From the NCBI GenBank assembly GCA_030668425.1, contig DAOUTY010000009.1:1-17661 (forward strand): 17,661 nt of DNA, written 5' to 3'. Source of the stretch: Chloroflexota bacterium. GTDB taxonomy: Bacteria > Chloroflexota > Dehalococcoidia > SZUA-161. Positions 7,658 through 14,332 of this stretch are shown here, one piece after another. The notes under the pieces were generated by a model. That model did no database searches. It was not told where the DNA came from and was given only the letters and a program-made list of their open reading frames with translations. The translations under genes and the position numbers were made by a program. Positions within the stretch are counted from its first letter, which is position 1, and each line of letters starts with the position of its first letter.

Positions 7658-8851
7658 ATGGCTGACTGGCAAGCATTAGAGGAGAAATATTTTATGCGCA
7701 CGTTCAAGCGCATGCCGCTGACCGTGGTCCGCGGCGAGGGCGCGCGTGTTTGGGATGAGCAAGGGAAGGAGTATCTGGACTTCACTTCGGGATGGGCGGT
7801 AAATAGCCTGGGGCACTGCCATCCGGTGGTGGTGGGTGCCGTCAGCGAGCAGGCGAGAACCCTGATCCAGACATCGAACCAGTTCTACACAATCCCTCAG
7901 CTAAAACTCGCCCAGCTTCTGGTGGAGAATAGCTGCCTCGACAAGGTCTTCTTCTGCAACAGCGGGGTCGAGGCTGTCGAGGGCGCGGTGAAGCTGGCTC
8001 GCCGGTATGGTAAGCTCCACCTGAGTGGTGCCTACAGGGTGATCACCACGCTTAACTCCTTTCACGGGCGAACATTGACCATGGTCGCCGCGACAGGACA
8101 GCCCAAGCACCAGGAGCCTTACACCCCGCTTCCCGATGGCTTCGTCAACGTAGAATATAATAAAGTTAACGCTATTAAAGAGGCAACCACCTCTGAAACC
8201 TGCGCCGTAATGTTGGAGCCAATCCAGGGCGAGGGCGGCGTCAATATCCCTGGCGACGATTACCTCAAGGGGGTGCGAACCTGGTGCGACCAGAAGGGCA
8301 TCCTACTCATCCTCGACGAGGTGCAGACAGGGATAGGGCGCATCGGGACCCTTTTTGGCTACGAGCAGTTCGGCATCGAACCCGATATCATCACCCTGGG
8401 CAAAGGGCTCGGCGGTGGAGTCCCCATCGGGGCTTTCCTGGCCAAGGAGAAGGCGTCTGTCTTCGCGCCGGGGGAGCACGGCTCTACCTTCGGAGGCAAT
8501 CCCCTGGCTTGTGCCGCGGGCTATGCCACCTTGAAGTTTATCATCGATGATGATATACCAGGGAAAGTCAAACAGACTGGTGCCTACATGATGTCCGAGC
8601 TAGAGAAGCTCAAATCCAAGTTCGACTACATAACAGACCTCAGGGGTCGCGGGCTCTTGGTAGCCCTTCAGTTCGACCGTGACCTCTCAGATAAAGTGGT
8701 GAAGGCTTGTCTGGAGCGCGGGCTCCTGCTTAACGCGGTGAAACCCAACGCTGTTCGCTTCATTCCACCGCTTAACATTACTGAGAATGACGTCGATGAA
8801 GCGATAGCGGTTTTGGAGCCGGTATTGGCAGAGGTGAGCGAAGAAAGGTAG
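7658..8851 (+). CDS. argD: Acetylornithine aminotransferase
   Basis: A class-III pyridoxal-phosphate aminotransferase of 397 residues, the family's normal size. It converts N-acetylglutamate semialdehyde and glutamate to N-acetylornithine and 2-oxoglutarate. Visible are the cofactor-phosphate motif NSGVEAVEGAVKLAR (101-115), where the usual EAN is EAV, SFHGRT (134-139), the DEVQTGIGR motif (220-228) with the ring-contacting aspartate, and TLGKGLGGG with the Schiff-base Lys249. STFGGNPLACAA (276-287) is also typical. Start ATG 7658 is nine bases after the UPF0182 stop, with GGAAG/AGGT sequences just upstream. Its place between argB and argG supports ArgD over related aminotransferases (succinylornithine or 4-aminobutyrate types). 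It may also serve lysine synthesis, as some ArgD enzymes do. Confidence 0.93.
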   Translation: MADWQALEEKYFMRTFKRMPLTVVRGEGARVWDEQGKEYLDFTSGWAVNSLGHCHPVVVGAVSEQARTLIQTSNQFYTIPQLKLAQLLVENSCLDKVFFCNSGVEAVEGAVKLARRYGKLHLSGAYRVITTLNSFHGRTLTMVAATGQPKHQEPYTPLPDGFVNVEYNKVNAIKEATTSETCAVMLEPIQGEGGVNIPGDDYLKGVRTWCDQKGILLILDEVQTGIGRIGTLFGYEQFGIEPDIITLGKGLGGGVPIGAFLAKEKASVFAPGEHGSTFGGNPLACAAGYATLKFIIDDDIPGKVKQTGAYMMSELEKLKSKFDYITDLRGRGLLVALQFDRDLSDKVVKACLERGLLLNAVKPNAVRFIPPLNITENDVDEAIAVLEPVLAEVSEER

Positions 8852-8916
8852 CAGGAGGCAACCCAGGAGCCGGTCTGAGAATCATAGGTGGTTGGAAGGA
8901 ATCAGCAAACAATCTC

Positions 8917-8925
8917 GGAGGAAGG
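8917..8925 (+). promoter_or_regulatory. Strong Shine-Dalgarno deciding the TTG start of argG
   Basis: GGAGGAAGG lies a few bases before TTG 8929. There is no in-frame ATG before the ATP-binding loop, so this site fixes the start. The remaining 8852-8916 gap after argD shows no clear promoter or terminator, so argG is probably read through from argD. Confidence 0.75.
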
Positions 8926-8928
8926 TAA

Positions 8929-10134
8929 TTGAAGGACAAGGTAGTACTAGCTTATAGTGGCGGGCTTGACACCTCGGCAGCGATCAAGTGGATCGCCGAG
9001 AAGTACGATATGGACGTCATCGCCCTGAGCATAGACCTGGGCATGGAACGCGACTACGAGTCAATCCGGCAGAAGGCCCTCAAGGTGGGGGCGATCAAAG
9101 CCGCGGTAGTCGATGCCAAGGATGTTTTCATCAACGAGTACGTTTTTCCCGCCTTACAGGCGGACGCAATATATGAAGGGCAATATACTCTGGCCACCGC
9201 CCTCGCCCGCCCGCTTATAGCCAAGCTTATGGTGGAAACGGCTCTTCAGGAAGGAGCAACAGCAGTGGCTCACGGCTGCACCGGCAAGGGTAACGACCAG
9301 GTCAGGTTTGATGTAAGCACTGCCGCTCTTGCCCCCCAGCTCAAGGTGATTGCGCCCGCGCGGGAATGGGGTATGACCAGAGAAGAGACGATCGAGTACG
9401 CCAAACAGCACGAAATCCCGGTGCCGGTGACAGTGGCCAGCCCCTATTCTATAGATGAGAACCTCTGGGGCAAGAGCATCGAGTGTGGCGTGCTGGAGGA
9501 CCCCTGGGTCGAGCCCCCTGAAGACATTTTCACCTGGACCAAGTCGCCGACTGATGCCCCCGATGAGCCTAGCTATATCGAGATCGGGTTTGAGCGAGGC
9601 ATTCCCACCAGCCTTGACGGGCAAGGGCTTAGCGGTGCTGCCCTGGTGGAGAAGCTAAACAGCCTCGCCGGGGAGCACGGCGTGGGCAGGATCGATCACC
9701 TGGAGAACCGCCTGGTGGGAATCAAGTCAAGAGAGATATACGAGGCCCCGGCAGCGACAGTGTTGCTCTCAGCGCACCTGGCCCTCGAGCAGATGACACT
9801 GTCCCGAGACCAGCTTCGCTTCAAGCAGAAAGTGGCCCAGGAATATGCCGACCTGATCTACAACGGACTCTGGTTTTCGGCGCTGCGCCAGGACCTCGCC
9901 GCCTACGTCCAGAGCACACAGCGCCACGCCAGCGGGACGGTCAGGGTTAAGCTGCTCAAGGGTAAATCGGCAGTGGTCGGGCGCAAATCGCCCAAGTCGT
10001 TGTACAGCTACAGCCTCGCTACCTACGACGAGGAAGACCAGTTCGATCAGAGCGCCGCTGAGGGCTTCATCCAGATCTACGGTCTGCCGGTGAAGACCCA
10101 GGCACAGGTGCAGGGGGTAGAGGAAGGAGAATAA
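8929..10134 (+). CDS. argG: Argininosuccinate synthase
   Basis: This enzyme joins citrulline and aspartate using ATP. At 401 residues it has the common bacterial length. The N-type ATP pyrophosphatase loop AYSGGLDTS is at 8-16, and the conserved HGCTGKGNDQVRF block at 115-127 is intact. Further family blocks are visible, including SPYSIDENLWG and the ENRLVGIKSREIYE segment. Translation starts at a TTG with a very good Shine-Dalgarno. It follows argD after 77 bases; in many bacteria argF (ornithine carbamoyltransferase) would sit here but does not. It is separated from argH by a palindromic repeat element. No missing residues noticed. Confidence 0.96.
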   Translation: MKDKVVLAYSGGLDTSAAIKWIAEKYDMDVIALSIDLGMERDYESIRQKALKVGAIKAAVVDAKDVFINEYVFPALQADAIYEGQYTLATALARPLIAKLMVETALQEGATAVAHGCTGKGNDQVRFDVSTAALAPQLKVIAPAREWGMTREETIEYAKQHEIPVPVTVASPYSIDENLWGKSIECGVLEDPWVEPPEDIFTWTKSPTDAPDEPSYIEIGFERGIPTSLDGQGLSGAALVEKLNSLAGEHGVGRIDHLENRLVGIKSREIYEAPAATVLLSAHLALEQMTLSRDQLRFKQKVAQEYADLIYNGLWFSALRQDLAAYVQSTQRHASGTVRVKLLKGKSAVVGRKSPKSLYSYSLATYDEEDQFDQSAAEGFIQIYGLPVKTQAQVQGVEEGE

Positions 10135-10136
10135 TA

Positions 10137-10199
10137 ATGTAGCGTTGCCACTCCTGTGGCAACGGATTCTTCGTTGTGACAGGAGTCACAACGCTACAT
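10137..10199. repeat. Two-unit palindromic repeat (REP/MITE-like) in the argG-argH gap
   Basis: Two 28-base units (10137-10164 and, inverted, 10172-10199) flank a 7-base spacer. Each unit folds on itself: CGTTGCCAC/GTGGCAACG with loop TCCT (10143-10164), and CGTTGTGAC/GTCACAACG with loop AGGA (10172-10193), both perfect 9-bp stems. The outer ATGTAG and CTACAT are also complementary, so the whole 63 bases can form one long hairpin or a dumbbell. Read in the same direction, the units differ only at two dinucleotides, CC/GG against TG/CA, which compensate within each stem. It has no coding capacity or T-run. It is probably a dispersed intergenic element; as RNA it could affect argH expression. 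The rest of the gap (10200-10256) holds the argH Shine-Dalgarno (AAGG, 10245-10248). Confidence 0.85.
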
Positions 10200-10256
10200 G
10201 GGTGAGGTTTTCGGGCAAGCTCAACTGAAAGTACCGAAAGGTAAAAGGATTCACAA

Positions 10257-11633
10257 ATGACCCTGCGCGGCCGCTTCGGGAAAGAGATGGATGACCGGGT
10301 GAAGGGATATACTGTGTCGGTACCCTTCGACCGGCGCCTGTACAGGCAGGACATCGCCGGCTCCATTGCCCATGCCCGGATGATGGCCAGGCAGGGCATA
10401 ATCTCCGACAAGAACGCCGAGCTAATCACTATGGGGCTCGTTTCCATCCGGGAGGAGATCGAACAGGGCAGGTTCGAGTTCAAAGAGGAACTAGAAGACA
10501 TCCATATGAACATCGAGGCCCGCCTCATCGAGAAGATCGGCGATGCCGGTGCCAAGCTCCACACCGCCCGTTCCCGAAACGACCAGATCGCCCTCGACAT
10601 GAGGTTGTTCACTAAGGAGGCGGTCTCGGAGACTATGGCCCGGATCAAGGCGCTTCAGCAAGCCCTCCTCGACCTAGCCAAAGACAACAAGAGACTGGTT
10701 ATGCCTGGCTACACCCACCTCCAGAGGGCACAGCCGGTGCTATTTGCTCACCACCTGCTCGCCTACTTCCAGATGTTTCAGCGCGACACCGAACGTTTCC
10801 AGCAGTGTTTTGAGAGAACCGACGTCCTGCCTCTGGGCAGCGGTGCTCTGGCCGGGGTGCCCTACCCTATCGACCGTGACTTCCTGGCAAAAGAACTGGG
10901 CTTCAGCAAGGTGAGCGCCAACAGCATGGACGCCGTCTCCGACCGCGATTTCGTCATCGAGTACCTGTCGGCGGCTAGCCTGACCATGATGCATATCTCA
11001 CGCCTTGCTGAGGAGATCATCCTGTGGTCAACAGCAGAGTTCGGATTTATCGAGATCGACGATGCTTTCGCTACCGGCTCCAGCATCATGCCCCAGAAGA
11101 AAAACCCGGATGTGGCAGAGCTGGCGCGAGCCAAGACAGGCCGCGTCTACGGCCATCTGATAGCAGCGCTGACCACCATGAAAGCATTGCCCCTGTCCTA
11201 CAATCGCGACCTCCAGGAGGATAAAGAGGGCCTTTTTGATTCCGTGGACACGCTACTGTCCACGCTTGAGGTCTTTGCTCCGATGATAGCCAGCTTGCAC
11301 ATAAGGTCCGACCACATCAGCCGCGCTGCGGAGGAGAACTATACCCTGGCCACAGATATAGCCGATTACCTGGTGAAAAAGGGTGTCCCATTTCGCCAGG
11401 CCCACGCCATCGTGGGCAATTTAGTGCGCTACGCCATCGACAATCAAAAAACCCTGCTTGAGATCGAGCTAAGCGAATACCGGAAGTTCTACCCCGATTT
11501 TGAGAATGACGTGAAGTCAATCACGGTGGAATCATCTCTAGCGACGCGCAATACCTCTGGTGGAACCGCCCCCGAGGCAGTAGAAAAGGCGCTGGCGGCA
11601 GCGAGAAGGATGCTCCATGGAACACAGGATTAA
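10257..11633 (+). CDS. argH: Argininosuccinate lyase
   Basis: The last step of arginine synthesis: cleavage of argininosuccinate to arginine and fumarate. The 458-residue length is normal for this tetrameric fumarase/aspartase-superfamily enzyme. The three conserved regions are present: HTARSRNDQ (102-110), GYTHLQRAQP (151-160) with the catalytic histidine, and the flexible signature loop GSSIMPQKKNPD (274-285) carrying the catalytic serine. The start ATG 10257 has an AAGG Shine-Dalgarno; the N-terminus (MTLRGRFGKEM) is slightly unlike the usual LWGGRF form but aligns in place. The end overlaps rpe by 17 bases, so rpe is coupled to this operon. Confidence 0.96.
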   Translation: MTLRGRFGKEMDDRVKGYTVSVPFDRRLYRQDIAGSIAHARMMARQGIISDKNAELITMGLVSIREEIEQGRFEFKEELEDIHMNIEARLIEKIGDAGAKLHTARSRNDQIALDMRLFTKEAVSETMARIKALQQALLDLAKDNKRLVMPGYTHLQRAQPVLFAHHLLAYFQMFQRDTERFQQCFERTDVLPLGSGALAGVPYPIDRDFLAKELGFSKVSANSMDAVSDRDFVIEYLSAASLTMMHISRLAEEIILWSTAEFGFIEIDDAFATGSSIMPQKKNPDVAELARAKTGRVYGHLIAALTTMKALPLSYNRDLQEDKEGLFDSVDTLLSTLEVFAPMIASLHIRSDHISRAAEENYTLATDIADYLVKKGVPFRQAHAIVGNLVRYAIDNQKTLLEIELSEYRKFYPDFENDVKSITVESSLATRNTSGGTAPEAVEKALAAARRMLHGTQD

Positions 11634-12297
11634 GCTTGCCCCGTCTATTCTTTCCGCCGACTTCGGCCGCGTCGGGGAGCAGGTCGCCGAAGCAACCAGA
11701 GCAGGCGCCGATTATATCCATATAGATGTTATGGACGGGCACTTCGTTCCCAACATCACTATCGGCCCACTGGTGGTAGCTGCTATACGCCCCCACACCT
11801 CACTCCCCCTCGACGTCCACCTGATGATCGAGTCGCCAGAGAAGTACATACAGCAGTTCGCCCAAGCGGGCGCGGACATTATCACCGTACACGTTGAGGT
11901 ATGCCATCACTTGCACAGGGTAGTGGAATCGATAAAAGAGCTAGGGATCAAGGCGGGGGTATCGCTCAATCCAAGCACTCCCCTGACTGAGGCCGAAGAG
12001 GTCCTGCCCATCCTCGACCTAGTGCTGCTGATGTCGGTTAATCCCGGCTTCGGAGGGCAGCAGTTCATCGAGGGCACGATCGGAAAAATCGAACGCCTCA
12101 GGCGCCGGCTTGACGAACTGGGATTACCTGCAGAGCTTGAGGTGGACGGGGGGATTACCGCAGAGATAGCGCCCCGCGTAGCTCGAGCGGGGGCACGGGT
12201 GCTCGTAGCCGGTGCTGCGATCTTCAACGAGAAGGGAAGCATTTCTCAAGCGATCACAAGGATCAGGGAGAGTCTTCAAGGGCTCGAAACAGGATAA
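11617..12297 (+). CDS. rpe: Ribulose-phosphate 3-epimerase
   Basis: Interconverts ribulose 5-phosphate and xylulose 5-phosphate in the pentose phosphate pathway. It is a 226-residue TIM barrel with the opening LAPSILSADF (7-16), the metal and catalytic motif HIDVMDGHFVPN (35-46), DVHLMI (66-71), MSVNPGFGGQ in the middle and EVDGGI near the end. ATG 11617 lies inside argH (17-base overlap). It ends 11 bases before the end of the convergent rpmB; I saw no terminator between them. Confidence 0.95.
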   Translation: MEHRIKLAPSILSADFGRVGEQVAEATRAGADYIHIDVMDGHFVPNITIGPLVVAAIRPHTSLPLDVHLMIESPEKYIQQFAQAGADIITVHVEVCHHLHRVVESIKELGIKAGVSLNPSTPLTEAEEVLPILDLVLLMSVNPGFGGQQFIEGTIGKIERLRRRLDELGLPAELEVDGGITAEIAPRVARAGARVLVAGAAIFNEKGSISQAITRIRESLQGLETG

Positions 12298-12308
12298 TGA
12301 GGGATAGA

Positions 12309-12491
12309 CTAGCCAACAACCTTGTTCTGAGTTCGCAAACACCTGGTGCAGATGTTCATACGCTTCTTCTTGCCATCTATCACAACTGTGGTCGTCTGGA
12401 GGTTAGGCAACCATTGCCGCTTAGTATGACGCTTGGAGTGGGATACATTGTTTCCAAACTGTGGCCCCTTCCCACACAACTCGCACTTCAA
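12309..12491 (-). CDS. rpmB: 50S ribosomal protein L28, zinc-ribbon (C+) form
   Basis: A 60-residue protein starting at a TTG (12491-12489 on the minus strand) preceded by AAAGGAGAAGG, an excellent Shine-Dalgarno. The sequence opens MKCELCGKGPQFGNNVSHS and ends TRCLRTQNKVVG, with the family's typical basic centre. Four cysteines at 3, 6, 48 and 51 form two CxxC pairs that should bind zinc. L28 is a component of the large ribosomal subunit. A longer reading upstream would overlap its promoter and has no L28 similarity, so the TTG is preferred. It is the only clear minus-strand gene, lying between rpe and the FakA-like gene. Confidence 0.95.
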   Translation of the reverse strand: MKCELCGKGPQFGNNVSHSKRHTKRQWLPNLQTTTVVIDGKKKRMNICTRCLRTQNKVVG

Positions 12492-12503
12492 CGTCCTTCT
12501 CCT

Positions 12504-12532
12504 TTGACTAGAGCATCTTTTTCTTGTAGAAT
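12504..12532 (+). promoter_or_regulatory. Promoter for the FakA-like gene
   Basis: TTGACT (12504-12509), a 17-base spacer and TAGAAT (12527-12532) give a good housekeeping promoter with a start near 12539 and a leader of about 107 bases to GTG 12646. Its -35 box overlaps the complement of the rpmB Shine-Dalgarno, and its -10 box lies nine bases from the opposing rpmB -10 box. Confidence 0.55.
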
Positions 12533-12541
12533 CCGACCTTA

Positions 12542-12570
12542 AGGATAACATAACCGAAAGGGCCTTGCAA
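12542..12570 (-). promoter_or_regulatory. Promoter for rpmB
   Basis: On the minus strand, TTGCAA (12570-12565), a 17-base spacer and TATCCT (12547-12542) predict a start near 12535 and a leader of about 44 bases to the rpmB TTG. It overlaps the footprint of the + strand promoter at 12504-12532. Confidence 0.5.
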
Positions 12571-12645
12571 GACGATTTTCGATTAGTCGGGTTTGGCAAC
12601 ACCGACCTTGGATATAGAGAGGCCAGCGAATTGGGGGGGCCTGGT

Positions 12646-14253
12646 GTGGACGAGATAACCTCATATGACGGACATGAGCTGAGAGGGATGTTCAGCGCCG
12701 CCACCCGCTGGCTGGATCGCAGCGCTCAGTCCATCAACATTCTCAACGTCTTCCCTGTGCCCGATGGTGATACCGGCACCAATATGCTTTTGACCATGCA
12801 GGCTGCGATGGAAGAGGCTGCTACTTGCCCCGATGGGAGTGCAGCAGCCATATCCCAAGCGATAGCAAGGGGCTCCCTGATGGGAGCCAGGGGAAATAGC
12901 GGCGTGATCCTGTCCCAGATTTTTCGGGGATTGGCCAAGGGGCTGGATGGCAAGCACTCCTTCAATGGCAACGACCTCGCCGCTGCCCTGGTTGAGTCAA
13001 CTGCTTTCGCCTACAGGGGGATGAGCAAGCCGGTGGAAGGAACCATCCTCACCGTCATCCGCGAAGCAACCGATGCCGCCCAAACACACGGCACATCACA
13101 TAACGGCGACTTGATGGCAACTATGGAAGCTATCGTCGATGAGGCTAGAGCCTCGGTGGCGAGGACCCCCACGCTGCTCCAGGTGCTGCGCCAGGCCGGG
13201 GTAGTGGATGCCGGAGGGCAAGGGCTTTATGTAATATTCGAAGGCATCCTACACTATCTGCACGGCGAGTTAGAGGAGACCGAGATCGCGCCAATAGAAG
13301 CCGCAGCCGGTATCAGGCAAGGGCCAGCGGAAGATGCCATCTTCGGTTATTGTACCGAGTTTCTGCTCCAGGGCAAAAACCTCGACCTCGAAGCTATCAG
13401 AGAGAAGCTAAACTCCATCGGCGAATCCGTCCTGGTAGTCGGCGACGAATCTATTGTGAGAACCCACCTCCACACCTTCGACCCCGGGGCTGCCTTGAGC
13501 TACGTCACTTCTTTAGGCGTCCTACAGCAGGTGAAAGTGGAGAATATGGACGAACAGCACCGTGATTTCGTTGTAGCACAGTCTCAGTCAACTTCGGCCG
13601 CCATCTCCGCGATAGCTGTGGTCTCCGGCGAAGGTCTCACTGAGGCGTTCTACAGCATTGGGGCCACCATAGTCGTTCCCGGCGGTGAGACTATGAACCC
13701 CAGCGTCCAGGAGCTTCTCCAGGCTGTGGAATCAGCGCCTTCAAACAACATTATCATACTGCCCAATAACCCCAACGTTTTGCTGGCAGCGGCCCAAGTT
13801 CCAGAGCTGACCCCGAAGAACGTAGCGGTAGTGCCCTCGAATACTATACCGCAGGGGATAGCATCTCTCCTCGTCTTGAACCATGAAGTTGATTTGGAGT
13901 CAAACGCTGCCGCCATGCAGAAAGCGCTGTCAACAGTCCGCAGCGGAGAGATCACAAGAGCAGTGAGGGCAATGGAGCACGACGGCCTCTCAATCAAGGA
14001 AGGGCAGACCATTGCCTTCCTTGACCGCAGGCTGGTACTGGCAGACGGTAGCATGACGCGGGTTGTCCTCAAGCTGCTGGACATGATGGATGTCGATGAA
14101 GGGGGATTGATCACCATCTATTACGGGGCGGACACGGAGAGCAGCGAAGCCGAGCACACAGCGGAAGCAGTCCGTGAGAAATACTTTGCTCAAGAAGTAG
14201 AGGTGATCGAGGGGAGACAACCACACTACAATTACATTGTCTCGGTAGAATAA
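12646..14253 (+). CDS. fakA: DhaL-domain kinase, FakA/YloV family
   Basis: FakA-type proteins phosphorylate fatty acids held by a DegV-fold carrier (FakB), feeding exogenous or recycled fatty acids into lipids. The N-terminal DhaL nucleotide-binding domain shows NVFPVPDGDTGTN (34-46) with the metal-binding aspartates and GSLMGARGNSGVILSQ about 40 residues later. The C-terminal half, from about DEQHRDFV, shows the YloV/FakA pattern (VPGGETMNPS, IILPNNPN, VPSNTIPQGIA). I prefer GTG 12646 (535 residues): it follows a G-run and places the DG-start about 25 residues before the DhaL motif, as in relatives. The upstream TTG 12565 would add 27 unconserved residues and lies on the rpmB promoter. No fakB/degV gene is in the window, so the partner must be elsewhere. 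The upstream rpmB is divergent and recG follows, as in Firmicutes. Confidence 0.85.
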   Translation: MDEITSYDGHELRGMFSAATRWLDRSAQSINILNVFPVPDGDTGTNMLLTMQAAMEEAATCPDGSAAAISQAIARGSLMGARGNSGVILSQIFRGLAKGLDGKHSFNGNDLAAALVESTAFAYRGMSKPVEGTILTVIREATDAAQTHGTSHNGDLMATMEAIVDEARASVARTPTLLQVLRQAGVVDAGGQGLYVIFEGILHYLHGELEETEIAPIEAAAGIRQGPAEDAIFGYCTEFLLQGKNLDLEAIREKLNSIGESVLVVGDESIVRTHLHTFDPGAALSYVTSLGVLQQVKVENMDEQHRDFVVAQSQSTSAAISAIAVVSGEGLTEAFYSIGATIVVPGGETMNPSVQELLQAVESAPSNNIIILPNNPNVLLAAAQVPELTPKNVAVVPSNTIPQGIASLLVLNHEVDLESNAAAMQKALSTVRSGEITRAVRAMEHDGLSIKEGQTIAFLDRRLVLADGSMTRVVLKLLDMMDVDEGGLITIYYGADTESSEAEHTAEAVREKYFAQEVEVIEGRQPHYNYIVSVE

Positions 14254-14332
14254 AGCCGATTTTACGACAGTCACAGCGGTGGTCCAGAGCCCACAGCAAG
14301 CCCCCTAAGGAAGCCCCGATGAAATAGCAGTA

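Noticed and set aside
10137..10199. The paired repeat considered as a CRISPR fragment or a Rho-independent terminator.
   Set aside because: The units are inverted with a 7-base spacer rather than direct repeats with spacers of normal length, and no T-run follows.
10067..10648. Minus-strand frame (193 codons) spanning the argG-argH gap.
   Set aside because: It runs through the palindromic repeat and opposite two certain genes, and its protein has no recognisable pattern.
12565..12645. TTG 12565 as the start of the FakA-like gene.
   Set aside because: It overlaps the rpmB -35 box, has a poorly spaced Shine-Dalgarno and adds residues without family resemblance; GTG 12646 fits better.
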